This document shows positions 7,260-15,823 of a stretch of DNA of 64,000 bases, piece after piece. The DNA comes from JAJZNI01 sp035624785 (GTDB lineage Bacteria > Chloroflexota > Dormibacteria > Aeolococcales > Aeolococcaceae): assembly GCA_035624785.1 (NCBI GenBank), contig DASPQV010000048.1, positions 1 through 64,000 of the forward strand. The letters are read 5' to 3'. Position numbers and translations under genes: made by a program. Every line of letters starts with the position of its first letter. The stretch's first letter is position 1. The notes below the pieces were generated by a model, which was not told the origin of the DNA, ran no database searches, and saw only the letters and a list, made by a program, of their open reading frames with translations.

Positions 7260-8672
7260 GTGCTCGAGTCCGAACCACGGCAGACGGCGGTTCTCCGCTT
7301 CATCCCGGACCGGGTTCGGCGGTTCCGCTTCACCCGTGCCGGCCTGGACGCCGGCACCGGACGCATCGAGCTCGGCTATGCGCTGGATGGCCCCGGCGTC
7401 GACGAGGAGATGCACGAGGTGGTCGACCTCGGCGTGCCCGTCGCCACCCTGGACGCCGGGCGTCGGGCCGCGCTGGGGCGGGCGCTCCGAGTCCTCCACC
7501 TGGTGGCCGGGGTCAGCTACTACAAGACCTCCTTCGCTCCGGAGGTCGTCCTCGACGAGGGCCCGGTCAGCCCGGGACTGGCTGCCTTCCTGGAGGGGCT
7601 GTACCGTCACGGCCTCGCCGAGTGCCGCTACGTCAACGGCCTGGCGGGGCGGGCGGCGCCCGCGTTCGCCTCGACCGGCCACGCCACCGGCCCCGGTTCC
7701 GGGACGGCCGGCCACGCAGTCCGCGCCGGTGCCGCCGGACTGCCGGACTCGCCATTGGTCCCGGTGGGCGGCGGCAAGGACTCGATCGTCGCGCTGGAGG
7801 CGGTCCGCCGCACCGGACGGGCGCCGCTGCTCTTCAGCGTGGGGACGGCGCCGGCGGTCAGCCGGACCGTTGAGGTGGCTGGGCTGCCCCACGTCGGGGT
7901 GACCCGGCGGCTCGACCCTCGGCTGCTCGAGCTCAACCGGGCCGGGGCCCACAACGGGCACGTGCCGGTGACCGCGATCGTCTCCTGCCTGGCCGTGATC
8001 GCCGCCCTGGTCCACGGCACGAGCGAGGTGGTGATGGCCGATGAGCGCTCGGCGTCGGTGGGGAGCCTCACCTGGGACGGTGCCGAGGTGAACCACCAGT
8101 ACAGCAAGAGCTGGGGTTTCGAGCGCCGCTTCGCCGCGGTGGTGCGGGCCGAGATCGCCGGAGACCTCGACTACTTCTCGCTGCTCCGGCCCTGGTCGGA
8201 GCTGGCCATCGCTCGCAGCTTCGCGGCCATGACCGCCTACCACCAGGCATTCGTGAGCTGCAACCGCGCCTACCTCCTGGACGCCGACCGGCGGACCGCG
8301 AGCTGGTGCGGCGACTGCCCCAAGTGCCGGTTCGTCGCCCTGGCCCTGGCTCCCTTCCTGGAACCGGAGCGGCTGGTGGCGATCATGGGACGGGACCTGC
8401 TCGCCGACGCCTCCCAGACCTCGGGCTTCGCCGCCCTGCTGGGGCTGGGTACCGCCAAGCCCCTGGAGTGCGTGGGTGAGGTCGAGGAGTCGAGGGCGGC
8501 GATGCGCCTGCTCCTCGATTCGCCCTGGCGTGACACCGCCGTGGTCAGGTCCCTGGGGGCCGATCCCTCGGTCCGCGAGCTGTCCCCGGAGGCGGTCGGT
8601 TCGGTCTTCCGACCCTCGCCGGAGCATGCCCTCCCCACGCACTACCGGCGCTTCGCCGATGGCCTCGACTGA
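7260..8672 (+). CDS. murL: UDP-N-acetylmuramoyl-L-alanyl-L-glutamate epimerase MurL
   Basis: The 470-residue protein has a PP-loop-like nucleotide-binding motif, VPVGGGKDSIVALE (about residues 163-176), and a late cysteine cluster SWCGDCPKCRFV (about residues 347-358). Both are hallmarks of MurL, which epimerises the terminal L-Glu of UDP-MurNAc-L-Ala-L-Glu to D-Glu. The assignment is strengthened by the next gene, a MurD-type ligase that overlaps it by 14 nt; MurL works with MurD2, which adds L-Glu. The pair replaces the usual glutamate racemase plus MurD route. The start is GTG, 6 nt after a -10 hexamer. The C-terminal 100 residues are less conserved. Confidence 0.85.
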   Translation: MLESEPRQTAVLRFIPDRVRRFRFTRAGLDAGTGRIELGYALDGPGVDEEMHEVVDLGVPVATLDAGRRAALGRALRVLHLVAGVSYYKTSFAPEVVLDEGPVSPGLAAFLEGLYRHGLAECRYVNGLAGRAAPAFASTGHATGPGSGTAGHAVRAGAAGLPDSPLVPVGGGKDSIVALEAVRRTGRAPLLFSVGTAPAVSRTVEVAGLPHVGVTRRLDPRLLELNRAGAHNGHVPVTAIVSCLAVIAALVHGTSEVVMADERSASVGSLTWDGAEVNHQYSKSWGFERRFAAVVRAEIAGDLDYFSLLRPWSELAIARSFAAMTAYHQAFVSCNRAYLLDADRRTASWCGDCPKCRFVALALAPFLEPERLVAIMGRDLLADASQTSGFAALLGLGTAKPLECVGEVEESRAAMRLLLDSPWRDTAVVRSLGADPSVRELSPEAVGSVFRPSPEHALPTHYRRFADGLD

Positions 8673-10152
8673 GGGCGACGGAGCCAGGGCCGGAGCCCCG
8701 GGCTCCAGGCCCGGGCGGAGGACCCCTCAGCACGCCGGTGCTGACCGCGCCCGGGCGCGCCCCGTTCCCGCCCATTCGACTGTTCCGGGCACCCTCGCCG
8801 GCCTGGCCGGGCAGCGGGTGGCGCTCTGGGGCTTCGGCAGGGAGGGGAGGGCGGCGCTGGCGGAGCTGCGGGCCCTCGAGCCGGCCCCGGCCCGGCTGAC
8901 GATCGTCACCGACTCGCCGCCTGGGGCGGCGGCGGAGGCACCGCCGGATCTCGAATGGGTCCACGGCGAGGCCGGCCTCCCCCGGTTGCTGGACGCCGAC
9001 ACGGTGATCCGCAGCCCCGGCATCAGCCGTTACCGCGAGGACGCCCAGAGGGTGGCCGCCTCCACCCGCGTGACCACCGGGACCAACCTCTGGTTCGCCG
9101 AGCATAGGGAGGATCCGGTGGTCGCCGTCACCGGCTCCAAGGGCAAGAGCACCACCAGCTCGCTGGTCGCCCACCTGGCCGGCGCGGCGGGCCGGCGGGC
9201 GGTGCTGGCCGGCAACATCGGCATCCCCCTGCTCTCCGTCCTGCACCCGGTGGCGGTGCCGGACCTGTGGGTGCTCGAGCTCTCCAGCCACCAGATCGCC
9301 GACCTCGAATGGTCGCCGAGGATCGGCGTTCTCCTCAACCTCTATCGCGAGCACCTGGACTGGCATGGCTCCCTGGAGCGGTACATCGCCGACAAGCTCA
9401 ACCTCTTCGCCCACCGTGCCGACGGGATCGCGGTCCTGAACCGCGAGGACGCCGTGACCCGGGAGCGGGCGCGCCGGCTGCCAGGCCGGCGCGTTTGGTT
9501 CGCTGACGCCGCGGGCTACCGCACCGACGGCGAGGCCCTCTGGTGGGGAGGGGAGCGCCTGATCGGCGCCGACCGGCTTCCCCTTCGGGGCCGGCACAAC
9601 CTGCTCAACGCCTGCGCCGCCCTGTGCGCCGTCGAGTTGGCCGGGGTCGACGCCCGGGCCCAGGTCCCGGCGCTGACCGGGTTCCGGCCGCTACCGCACC
9701 GCCTCGAGCGGGTGACCGAACTGGACGGGGTGAGCTATGTCAACGACAGCATCGCCACCATCCCGGAGGCCGCCGTCGCCGCCCTGGACGCGATGGGCGG
9801 GCGGCCGACGGTGCTGATCGCAGGTGGATTCGACCGCGGCCAGGACTACGGCGGCCTGGTGGACCGGGTCTGCGCCGCGGCGGACGTCCTCGCCGTGGTC
9901 ACCGTCCCCCCGAGCGGGGAGCGGCTCGCCGAGCAGCTCCGCTCCCACGCGTTCTCTCCGCCGGTGCTCCCGGCCGGGAACCTCGAGCAGGCGGTGGCGC
10001 TGGCGCGGGACCAGAGCCGGCCTGGATCCGTCGTACTGCTGTCCCCGGCCGCCCCCAGCTACGGCGTGTTTCGCGACTTCGAGGAGAGGGGCGAGGCCTT
10101 CCGCCGCCTGGTGGGGAGATTGAGCGCGGCTGGGAACCGCGGGACTGGCTGA
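8659..10152 (+). CDS. murD2: UDP-N-acetylmuramoyl-L-alanine--L-glutamate ligase (MurD2)
   Basis: This is a Mur ligase of about 497 residues. An N-terminal Rossmann-like segment (RVALWGFGREGRAALAEL) is followed by the ATP-binding P-loop VTGSKGKSTTSSLVAH (about residue 157), a central LNLYREHLDWHGS segment and a C-terminal domain containing YVNDSIATIPEAAVAAL. MurD adds glutamate to UDP-MurNAc-L-Ala in the cytoplasm. Linkage to murL with a 14-nt overlap argues that this is the L-Glu-specific MurD2. The first 45 residues are low-complexity, so the true start could lie further downstream. Confidence 0.87.
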   Translation: MASTEGDGARAGAPGSRPGRRTPQHAGADRARARPVPAHSTVPGTLAGLAGQRVALWGFGREGRAALAELRALEPAPARLTIVTDSPPGAAAEAPPDLEWVHGEAGLPRLLDADTVIRSPGISRYREDAQRVAASTRVTTGTNLWFAEHREDPVVAVTGSKGKSTTSSLVAHLAGAAGRRAVLAGNIGIPLLSVLHPVAVPDLWVLELSSHQIADLEWSPRIGVLLNLYREHLDWHGSLERYIADKLNLFAHRADGIAVLNREDAVTRERARRLPGRRVWFADAAGYRTDGEALWWGGERLIGADRLPLRGRHNLLNACAALCAVELAGVDARAQVPALTGFRPLPHRLERVTELDGVSYVNDSIATIPEAAVAALDAMGGRPTVLIAGGFDRGQDYGGLVDRVCAAADVLAVVTVPPSGERLAEQLRSHAFSPPVLPAGNLEQAVALARDQSRPGSVVLLSPAAPSYGVFRDFEERGEAFRRLVGRLSAAGNRGTG

Positions 10153-10161
10153 GTGGGGCGT

Positions 10162-10167
10162 TATCCT
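10162..10167 (+). promoter_or_regulatory. -10 box upstream of the prenyl synthase
   Basis: TATCCT ends 10 nt before the ATG at 10178 and 7 nt before an in-frame TTG at 10175, so the transcript would be leaderless or nearly so. Confidence 0.4.
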
Positions 10168-10177
10168 CACTTCGTTG

Positions 10178-11218
10178 ATGGACGCAATCCACCGCGCCCT
10201 GGAGGTGCCCGCCACCGGCCGGCCCTCACCGGGAGCGACCGGGGCCGTGGCCGCCCGGGACACCCTGCTCGAGCCCATCCTCGGTGAGCTCCTCGAGTTC
10301 GAGCGTCGCCTCGAGGCGGCCGTCACCGCCGACCGGGGTCCCATGGCCGAGGCGATGCGCCACATCGTCCGTGCCGGTGGCAAGCGGATCCGACCGGCCC
10401 TGGTGATCCTGAGCGCCCAGCTCGGTCACCCCCAGCTGGATCACGTCTACGACCTGGCCATGGGCATCGAGTTCATCCACACGGCCACCCTGGTCCACGA
10501 CGACCTGATCGACCGCTCCCCGACGCGGCGGGGGATGATCACCATCCACGAGATGATGGGCGCGCCCGCGGCGATCATCATCGGCGACTACTACTTCGCC
10601 AAGGGGGCCAACCTGATCTCGACGATCGGGGACCCGGTCATCGACGCCGCCATCAGCAGCACGGTGATGACCATCTGCATGGGCGAGCTGCTCCAGATGA
10701 CCAGCAAGGACGACTACCGCCAGTCGCTCGAGGAGTACCACCGCAAGATCGATCGCAAGACGGCGACCCTGCTTGCCACCTGCTGCTTCTGCGGAGGCGC
10801 GGTGGGCCGCCTGGAGCCCGGCCTGCTGACGGCGCTGCGCAACTATGGGCACAAGCTGGGCATGGCCTTCCAGATCGCCGACGACCTCCTCGACTACGTC
10901 GCCACCGAGGAGGAGCTGGGCAAACCGGTCGGCGCCGATCTGCGGCAGGGCACCGTGACCCTTCCCTTCATGCTCGCCCTGCAGGAGCCGGGGGTGGGTC
11001 AGGAGCTGGCCGGGGTGGTGGACCGGCAGCCTCTCACCGACCGTGACTACGAGACGATCGTCGACCTGGTGCGGGGCAGCGGGGCCGTCGCGGCCACCGA
11101 GCGCGCCGCCCAGGACTTTGCCGCCGCGGCTCGGCGTGAGCTGGCGCAGTTCCCCGAATCGGCGGCGCGCCAGGCCCTCGAGGCAGCCTGCGACTACGTG
11201 GTCGACCGGCGCATCTGA
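10178..11218 (+). CDS. Polyprenyl diphosphate synthase
   Basis: This 346-residue trans-prenyltransferase has a first Asp-rich motif VHDDLIDRSPTRRG (about residues 107-120), GGKRIRPALVIL just before it, and a second Asp-rich motif QIADDLLDYVATEEELGKP (about residues 231-249). It condenses isopentenyl diphosphate onto an allylic primer to make a long polyprenyl chain, probably for menaquinone or another quinone. Chain length cannot be read from sequence alone. The ATG at 10178 is preferred, but a TTG one codon earlier is possible. Its 3' end overlaps the end of the convergent membrane-protein gene by about 25 nt. Confidence 0.92.
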   Translation: MDAIHRALEVPATGRPSPGATGAVAARDTLLEPILGELLEFERRLEAAVTADRGPMAEAMRHIVRAGGKRIRPALVILSAQLGHPQLDHVYDLAMGIEFIHTATLVHDDLIDRSPTRRGMITIHEMMGAPAAIIIGDYYFAKGANLISTIGDPVIDAAISSTVMTICMGELLQMTSKDDYRQSLEEYHRKIDRKTATLLATCCFCGGAVGRLEPGLLTALRNYGHKLGMAFQIADDLLDYVATEEELGKPVGADLRQGTVTLPFMLALQEPGVGQELAGVVDRQPLTDRDYETIVDLVRGSGAVAATERAAQDFAAAARRELAQFPESAARQALEAACDYVVDRRI

Positions 11219-11850
11219 GGGTCGGCGGCGGTTCCGGCGCTCGCCGGCCGGTCGAGGGCCCCGACCGTGTCCAGCTGGGCTCGGAAGCTGAGCAGCCAGG
11301 CGGCCAGCGCGGCGGCGGCGGCCGTCAGGCCGGCGACCTCCAGGAGGGTCCAGGGGACCGAACCGGTGGCTGCGCTAACGTGGAGGATCCGGGCGACCCC
11401 GTTTACGGCCAGCCGCCCGAGGTCCGCGAGGGCCAGCAGGGTGACCGCCACCAGGGCGATCCGGCCCCAGAGGTACTCGCGACGCAGGCCAGCCCGCAGC
11501 CTGGAGGCGCTGAGGCCGTCACCCCGCCTCCGTCCCGCTGGTGGCTCGATGGCGGCGCGGCGCAGCCGCAGGGCGCTCAGCCCCAGCAGGACCGCCGCCG
11601 CCCACCCCGGCCACGCCGTGAGCGCCGAGGAGCCGTCGGCAAACAGCGTTCCCAGGGCTCCGAGGCTGGCGCCGCCCGCCCGCAGGCTGGCCTCGTGCTC
11701 CTGGAGGGCCAGGGCGGCCAGCCCCCACCCGGCAGCGATCAGCAGAGCCAGGGTGGCGGGGACGGCACGCAGCGGCATGGCGAGGCGGTCGACCAAGAAG
11801 AGCTCGGCGAGCGGTGGCAGATGGGAGCCCGCGCCATCCTGGTCCCGCAT
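11194..11850 (-). CDS. Hypothetical multi-pass membrane protein
   Basis: I do not recognise a family. The protein has about four hydrophobic segments (ALLIAAGWGLAALAL, WPGWAAAVLLGLSAL, RIALVAVTLLALADLG, VAGLTAAAAALAAWLL) and short charged loops, so it is an inner-membrane protein. The frame stays open upstream to an ATG at 11955, but that start would overlap the divergent GTG of the next gene. I therefore placed the start at the internal ATG at 11850; 11778 is also possible. It converges on the prenyl synthase gene and overlaps its last codons. Confidence 0.55.
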   Translation of the reverse strand: MRDQDGAGSHLPPLAELFLVDRLAMPLRAVPATLALLIAAGWGLAALALQEHEASLRAGGASLGALGTLFADGSSALTAWPGWAAAVLLGLSALRLRRAAIEPPAGRRRGDGLSASRLRAGLRREYLWGRIALVAVTLLALADLGRLAVNGVARILHVSAATGSVPWTLLEVAGLTAAAAALAAWLLSFRAQLDTVGALDRPASAGTAADPQMRRSTT

Positions 11851-11948
11851 CGCTTCGCAATGGTACGGGGCGCCGCCCAGCGATGCCTGATCGGCAGCGT
11901 CCAAACTGAGCGCGGGGAGCCTGATCGGCCGCGTGTCCTGGAGCTGAG

Positions 11949-12926
11949 GTGCCATCGATCCGCCTTCTCACCTACAACATCCTGCTCGGCGGGGAACGGC
12001 GCGAGGAGCGCATCGCCACCGTCCTCGCGCGGAGCGGCGCCGATGTCCTCGCCCTCCAGGAGGTGCGCGGCGAGACCCTGGTCACCCAGCTGGGCGCGGC
12101 GCTGGGGATGACGGCGCTGGTCGGCCCCCCCAGCGACGGAGGCGCGCTGGGGCTCGCGGTGCTGACCCGGCTCCCGGTCATCGGCCACCGCAACCACCGC
12201 CACCCGGGCATGCTCCGGAGCCATCTCGAGGTCACCCTCGGCCTGAGACGGGGCCGGCGGTTGCGGCTCCACATCGTGCACCTGGCGGCCCGTTTCGGAG
12301 AGCGGAACAAGGGCGAGGCTCGGCGGCTCCGCGAGCTCCAGGCCGTGCTCGGCGACATCGGCCGGGCCCCGGCCATGCCCCACCTCCTGCTCGGCGACTT
12401 CAACGCCCTGACGCCAGGGGATGATCTCGAGGTCACCCGCTTCTTCCGTCGGATGACGGCGCTGCGGCGCGCCCGGCTGCTGGTCCGCCAGGCCGACGGC
12501 TGGATGGGCCCCGCGGCGGTGCGGGGGGTGGAGGAAGCTCTCGACGCGCGCTGGCTGGAGCACGGCATCGATCCCGGGTTGCAGGTCGGGGTGCCGGCCC
12601 TCCCCTGGCTGGTGGGCCCGCTGACCTCCCGGCTCCCGGAGAGCCGCGTTGTCGACCTACTGCTGGGCCGGATGATCGAACGCTGGGCGGTGCCCCGGGT
12701 GCTGGATGCAGGCTATACGGACTGCTACCGGCGCTTCCACCCCCGCGCCCACGGCTACACCTGCGCCACCTGGCTGCCGGCGGCACGCGTCGACTACATA
12801 TTCGCGAGCCCGGAGGCCGTGCCCGACCTGATCGGGTGTGATGTCATCCGCTCCCGCGGGCGAGGGGCTCGCGAGGTCGCCACCGCCTCCGACCACTTCC
12901 CGGTCGCCGTCGACCTCAGCGTCTGA
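11949..12926 (+). CDS. Endonuclease/exonuclease/phosphatase (EEP) family protein
   Basis: The 325-residue protein shows the ordered motifs of the DNase I-like EEP fold: LLTYNIL (about residue 6), VLALQEV (about residue 35) with the metal-binding Glu, LLGDFNAL (about residue 140) and a C-terminal TASDHFPVAVDL with the catalytic Asp-His. The fold hydrolyses phosphodiesters in nucleic acids, lipids or cyclic dinucleotides, so the substrate is open. An inserted segment between residues 160 and 260 is unusual. The GTG start is at the fold's first strand. There is no signal peptide. Confidence 0.88.
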   Translation: MPSIRLLTYNILLGGERREERIATVLARSGADVLALQEVRGETLVTQLGAALGMTALVGPPSDGGALGLAVLTRLPVIGHRNHRHPGMLRSHLEVTLGLRRGRRLRLHIVHLAARFGERNKGEARRLRELQAVLGDIGRAPAMPHLLLGDFNALTPGDDLEVTRFFRRMTALRRARLLVRQADGWMGPAAVRGVEEALDARWLEHGIDPGLQVGVPALPWLVGPLTSRLPESRVVDLLLGRMIERWAVPRVLDAGYTDCYRRFHPRAHGYTCATWLPAARVDYIFASPEAVPDLIGCDVIRSRGRGAREVATASDHFPVAVDLSV

Positions 12927-12938
12927 CCGGGTCGGGCG

Positions 12939-13484
12939 TCAGCCCGAGGTGACCTCGACGGTCCCGGTCATGCCCAGGGCGATGTGGAAGTTGCACTGGT
13001 AGTAGAAGTTCCCGGCCTTGGTGAACTTCACCTCCCAGGTCTGCCCCGAGGACAGCACGTTGTCGCTGATGGCGCCGTCAGAGGGGAAGGTGACGGTGTG
13101 CGCCTGGGAGCCGATGTCCTTCCACTCGACCACCTGGCCGACCTTGATGCTCACCACCTGGGGGCTGAAGACGTCGTCGTCGGTGGCGTCGACGGTTACC
13201 GTGGCCGGGCTGCCGTTGGCCACGCTGCCGCAGCTGGTGCACGGAGTCGTCGGACCGGCCGGGCTCGAGGCAGCGGCGGCGGCGCGGGGCGAGGGGCTGG
13301 TTGATCCCGGCGCGGACGGACTGGGCGACGGGGACGTTGCGGTGGCGGTCGAGGCGGCGCCCGGGCTGCCGCCGTACGCACCGGCCTGCAGGGATTCGCT
13401 GGGTGCCGCCGGAGGCGGGGCGGTCGAGCCGCAGGCGGCGATGAGGCCGGCCCCCACGAGAAGGGCAGCGGCGAGGGAGCGCAT
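12939..13484 (-). CDS. Cupredoxin-domain lipoprotein (plastocyanin/azurin-like)
   Basis: This 181-residue protein has a lipoprotein signal peptide with lipobox LIAAC (Cys at about residue 19), a Pro/Ser/Thr-rich linker to about residue 80, then a cupredoxin domain. Type 1 copper ligands are visible as SQAHTV (His), YYQCNFHIALGM (Cys, His, Met), in the plastocyanin order. It is probably an electron carrier or copper-binding protein on the outer face of the membrane. An extra CTSC pair precedes the domain. It is convergent with the EEP gene, only 12 nt apart. Confidence 0.9.
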   Translation of the reverse strand: MRSLAAALLVGAGLIAACGSTAPPPAAPSESLQAGAYGGSPGAASTATATSPSPSPSAPGSTSPSPRAAAAASSPAGPTTPCTSCGSVANGSPATVTVDATDDDVFSPQVVSIKVGQVVEWKDIGSQAHTVTFPSDGAISDNVLSSGQTWEVKFTKAGNFYYQCNFHIALGMTGTVEVTSG

Positions 13485-13560
13485 GGACCAGGCCAGCGTA
13501 CGTCAACCCGCGGATCCGACCGGCCGGCCTCGATCCGCGCCCGCCACCGAGATCGGACGG

Positions 13561-14445
13561 CTACGCTGCCTCGGGAGCGTTGCCGCGGCCGTCGCGCTCG
13601 TTGCGCCGGCCACCCCGCCGCCGCCGGCGGGTCGTCTCGGCGCTGTCAGAGCCGGCGTCGTCGCCGATCCAGCGGGGCGGCGGAGGCTGACCGTCTTCGA
13701 GGAGGTCGCCCAGCGTCCTCCACCCGAACATCTCACCTCCCCGCCGGAGAAGCTCGAGGAAGCAGCCCATGGTCGCCTCGGCGTCAGCGAGCGCGTGGTG
13801 CGGCCTCCGATGGGGGACCTGGAGCTCCACGCACAGCTTCTCCAGCCCGATCGTGTCGCGAAGCTCGAAGAGCTTGGCGGCCAGCCGGGAGGTGTCGATG
13901 TTGTCCGCATCCAGGCTCTCCCCCAGGGTCCTGGCGATCAACCGGCTGTCGAAGGCGTCGGCACTGTGCTCGACCAGCACCGCCCCCCGGCAGAATCGGC
14001 GAAAGCGCTCCAGGACCCGCCGCACCGGGGGGGCGCCGCCCAGTGTCTCGGCGGAGATCCCGTGGATCCGGCGGGCGAACGGGTTGATCCGGTCGTTGCT
14101 GTGAACCAGGGTCTCGAACGACATCTGGTGGCCGGCCAGGGTGAAGGCGACCGCCCCGAGCTCGAGGAGGCGATGGGGCGATTGGCCGGTGGTCTCGCAA
14201 TCGACGGCGACGAAGCGGAGCTGGTCGATCGGGGTCCCGGGGCCGGGCCGGGGCAACGGCTCCTCGACGGGGTCGTCGATCGCCGCAAAGGGCTCGTCTC
14301 CGGCCGGTCCGAGCCGGGCCACGAAGCTGTCGCCGACGGGGACGGGACCTCGTGGCCGGCCGTAGCGCCGGCGCCGGGGAGGCGGCTCGGATCCCCCCGT
14401 GGAAGGTTCTGCCGGCGGAGCCGGCGCAGGATCGAGCAGGGACAT
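13561..14445 (-). CDS. DnaQ-like 3'-5' exonuclease (DEDDh)
   Basis: The exonuclease core contains all DEDDh motifs: FVAVDCETTG (Exo I, about residue 75), VEHSADAFDSRLI (Exo II) and HHALADAEATMG (Exo III). Such proteins proofread DNA as the epsilon subunit of polymerase III or act in repair or RNA trimming. The C-terminal 45 residues are Arg/Asp-rich and disordered. I chose the ATG at 14445 (294 residues); an ATG at 14460 is equally plausible, and the longer frame overlaps the hemA promoter. The N-terminal 55 residues are Pro/Arg-rich. Confidence 0.85.
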   Translation of the reverse strand: MSLLDPAPAPPAEPSTGGSEPPPRRRRYGRPRGPVPVGDSFVARLGPAGDEPFAAIDDPVEEPLPRPGPGTPIDQLRFVAVDCETTGQSPHRLLELGAVAFTLAGHQMSFETLVHSNDRINPFARRIHGISAETLGGAPPVRRVLERFRRFCRGAVLVEHSADAFDSRLIARTLGESLDADNIDTSRLAAKLFELRDTIGLEKLCVELQVPHRRPHHALADAEATMGCFLELLRRGGEMFGWRTLGDLLEDGQPPPPRWIGDDAGSDSAETTRRRRRGGRRNERDGRGNAPEAA

Positions 14446-14535
14446 TCGAGTCCGCCCCATCCTACCCGCTGGCTCGCGGACTGGGCCGGAATGCAGCGCC
14501 GTACTGCTGCGACCGGTCGTTCGTGACGCCGCCCA

Positions 14536-14541
14536 TATACT
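14536..14541 (+). promoter_or_regulatory. -10 box, leaderless start of hemA
   Basis: A consensus-like TATACT ends 7 nt before the hemA ATG. It probably drives hemA-hemC-hemD. Confidence 0.6.
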
Positions 14542-14548
14542 CGGCTCG

Positions 14549-15823
14549 ATGCGCCTGATGGTCGTCGGCATCAGCTTCCGGACCGCACCCATCGAGATCC
14601 GCGAACGAATTGCGCTCGGTGAGGCCGGGGCCCGCCAGCTGCTCCGCTACCTGGTCGGCCACGGTGGATTCGCGGGTGCGGCGGCGCTCTCGACGTGCAA
14701 TCGCACTGAGCTCTACCTGAGCGTCCCCGACGAAGCCTCGGCGGCGGAGGTCGCCTCCCGGGTGCTCTCGGTGCTGGATCCGGAGGGTGGCCCGGCGATC
14801 GCCAACCACGCCACGGTCAGTGAGGGCGAGGGCGGGGTGCTGCATCTCTTCCGGGTCGCCGCCGGGCTCGATTCGATGATCGTGGGTGAGGGGCAGGTGC
14901 TGCACCAGGTCAGGGCGGCTCACCGCCTGGCTCTCGAGGCGGGGAGCCTCGACGCCAGCCTCGACTTCGTCTTCCGGCGCGCCATCGGGGCGGGCAGGAG
15001 GGTGCGCGCCCAGACGGCGATCGGCACCGGGGCCGGGTCGCTCAGCGAGGCCGCGGTGGCGCTGGCGGCGGCGGTCCTCGGCTCGCTGGAGGGGCGCAGC
15101 GTCCTCCTCCTCGGCGCCGGCAAGATGAGCTCGCTGGCGGCTCGCCAGCTGAGCCGCCGCGGCGCCGAGCTGCGCATCGCGTCCCGCGGGGGGAGCTCAG
15201 CCGCCTCCCTGGCGGCTCAGCTCGGCGCCCAGGTGGTGGCGGCGGGCGACCTGGGGTCGGCGCTGGTCCCCTGCGACCTGATCATCGCCTCGACCAGCAG
15301 CAGCCGGCGCGTGCTGGACCTCGCGGCGCTGCTTGCAGCTCAGGAGCGCCGCGGTGGCCGGCCCCTCTGCGTCGTCGACCTGGCGGTCCCCCGCGACGTC
15401 GATCCCGCGGTCGCCGGGCTGCCCGGGGTCACCCTGCTCGACATCGATGACCTGGGGCGCTGGCTCCAGGGCAACCTCGCGGGACGCCGCGACGCGGTGC
15501 TCCGGGCCGAGGCGATGGCGGCGGAGGAGGCGGGTCACGCGGTCCGGATCGTGGGCCAGCGCGACACCGCCCATCCGACCATCCGAGCTCTGGTCGCGCG
15601 GGCGGAGGAGATCCGGCGCCGAGAGGTGGCCCGCACCGTGGCCCAGCTGCCCGACCGCGACCCGGCGACCGTCGAACGCATCGAGAGGTTGAGCCGCAGC
15701 CTGATCCGCAAGCTTCTCCACGCGCCCATCGCCCACCTCCGCGAGGCCGGGGGCGACGCCGGGGCGGCGCTCCGGCTCAGGGAGGCCTTCGGCCTCGACG
15801 ACGCCCCCGCCGGCGGCAGTTGA
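14549..15823 (+). CDS. hemA: Glutamyl-tRNA reductase
   Basis: The 424-residue enzyme reduces glutamyl-tRNA(Glu) to glutamate-1-semialdehyde, the first committed step of C5-pathway tetrapyrrole synthesis. The catalytic Cys lies in ALSTCNRTELYL (about residue 50). GLDSMIVGEGQVLHQVRAAH, an NADPH-binding VLLLGAGKMSS (about residue 190) and a C-terminal dimerisation helix are all present. The ATG sits at the family's conserved N terminus (MRLMVVGISFRTAPIEIRE). The stop overlaps the hemC TTG start by 4 nt. Confidence 0.97.
   Translation: MRLMVVGISFRTAPIEIRERIALGEAGARQLLRYLVGHGGFAGAAALSTCNRTELYLSVPDEASAAEVASRVLSVLDPEGGPAIANHATVSEGEGGVLHLFRVAAGLDSMIVGEGQVLHQVRAAHRLALEAGSLDASLDFVFRRAIGAGRRVRAQTAIGTGAGSLSEAAVALAAAVLGSLEGRSVLLLGAGKMSSLAARQLSRRGAELRIASRGGSSAASLAAQLGAQVVAAGDLGSALVPCDLIIASTSSSRRVLDLAALLAAQERRGGRPLCVVDLAVPRDVDPAVAGLPGVTLLDIDDLGRWLQGNLAGRRDAVLRAEAMAAEEAGHAVRIVGQRDTAHPTIRALVARAEEIRRREVARTVAQLPDRDPATVERIERLSRSLIRKLLHAPIAHLREAGGDAGAALRLREAFGLDDAPAGGS

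Noticed and set aside
6324..8642. 772-codon minus-strand frame opposite the hydrolase and murL
   Set aside because: It is antisense to murL, whose motifs are clear, and its translation is low-complexity.
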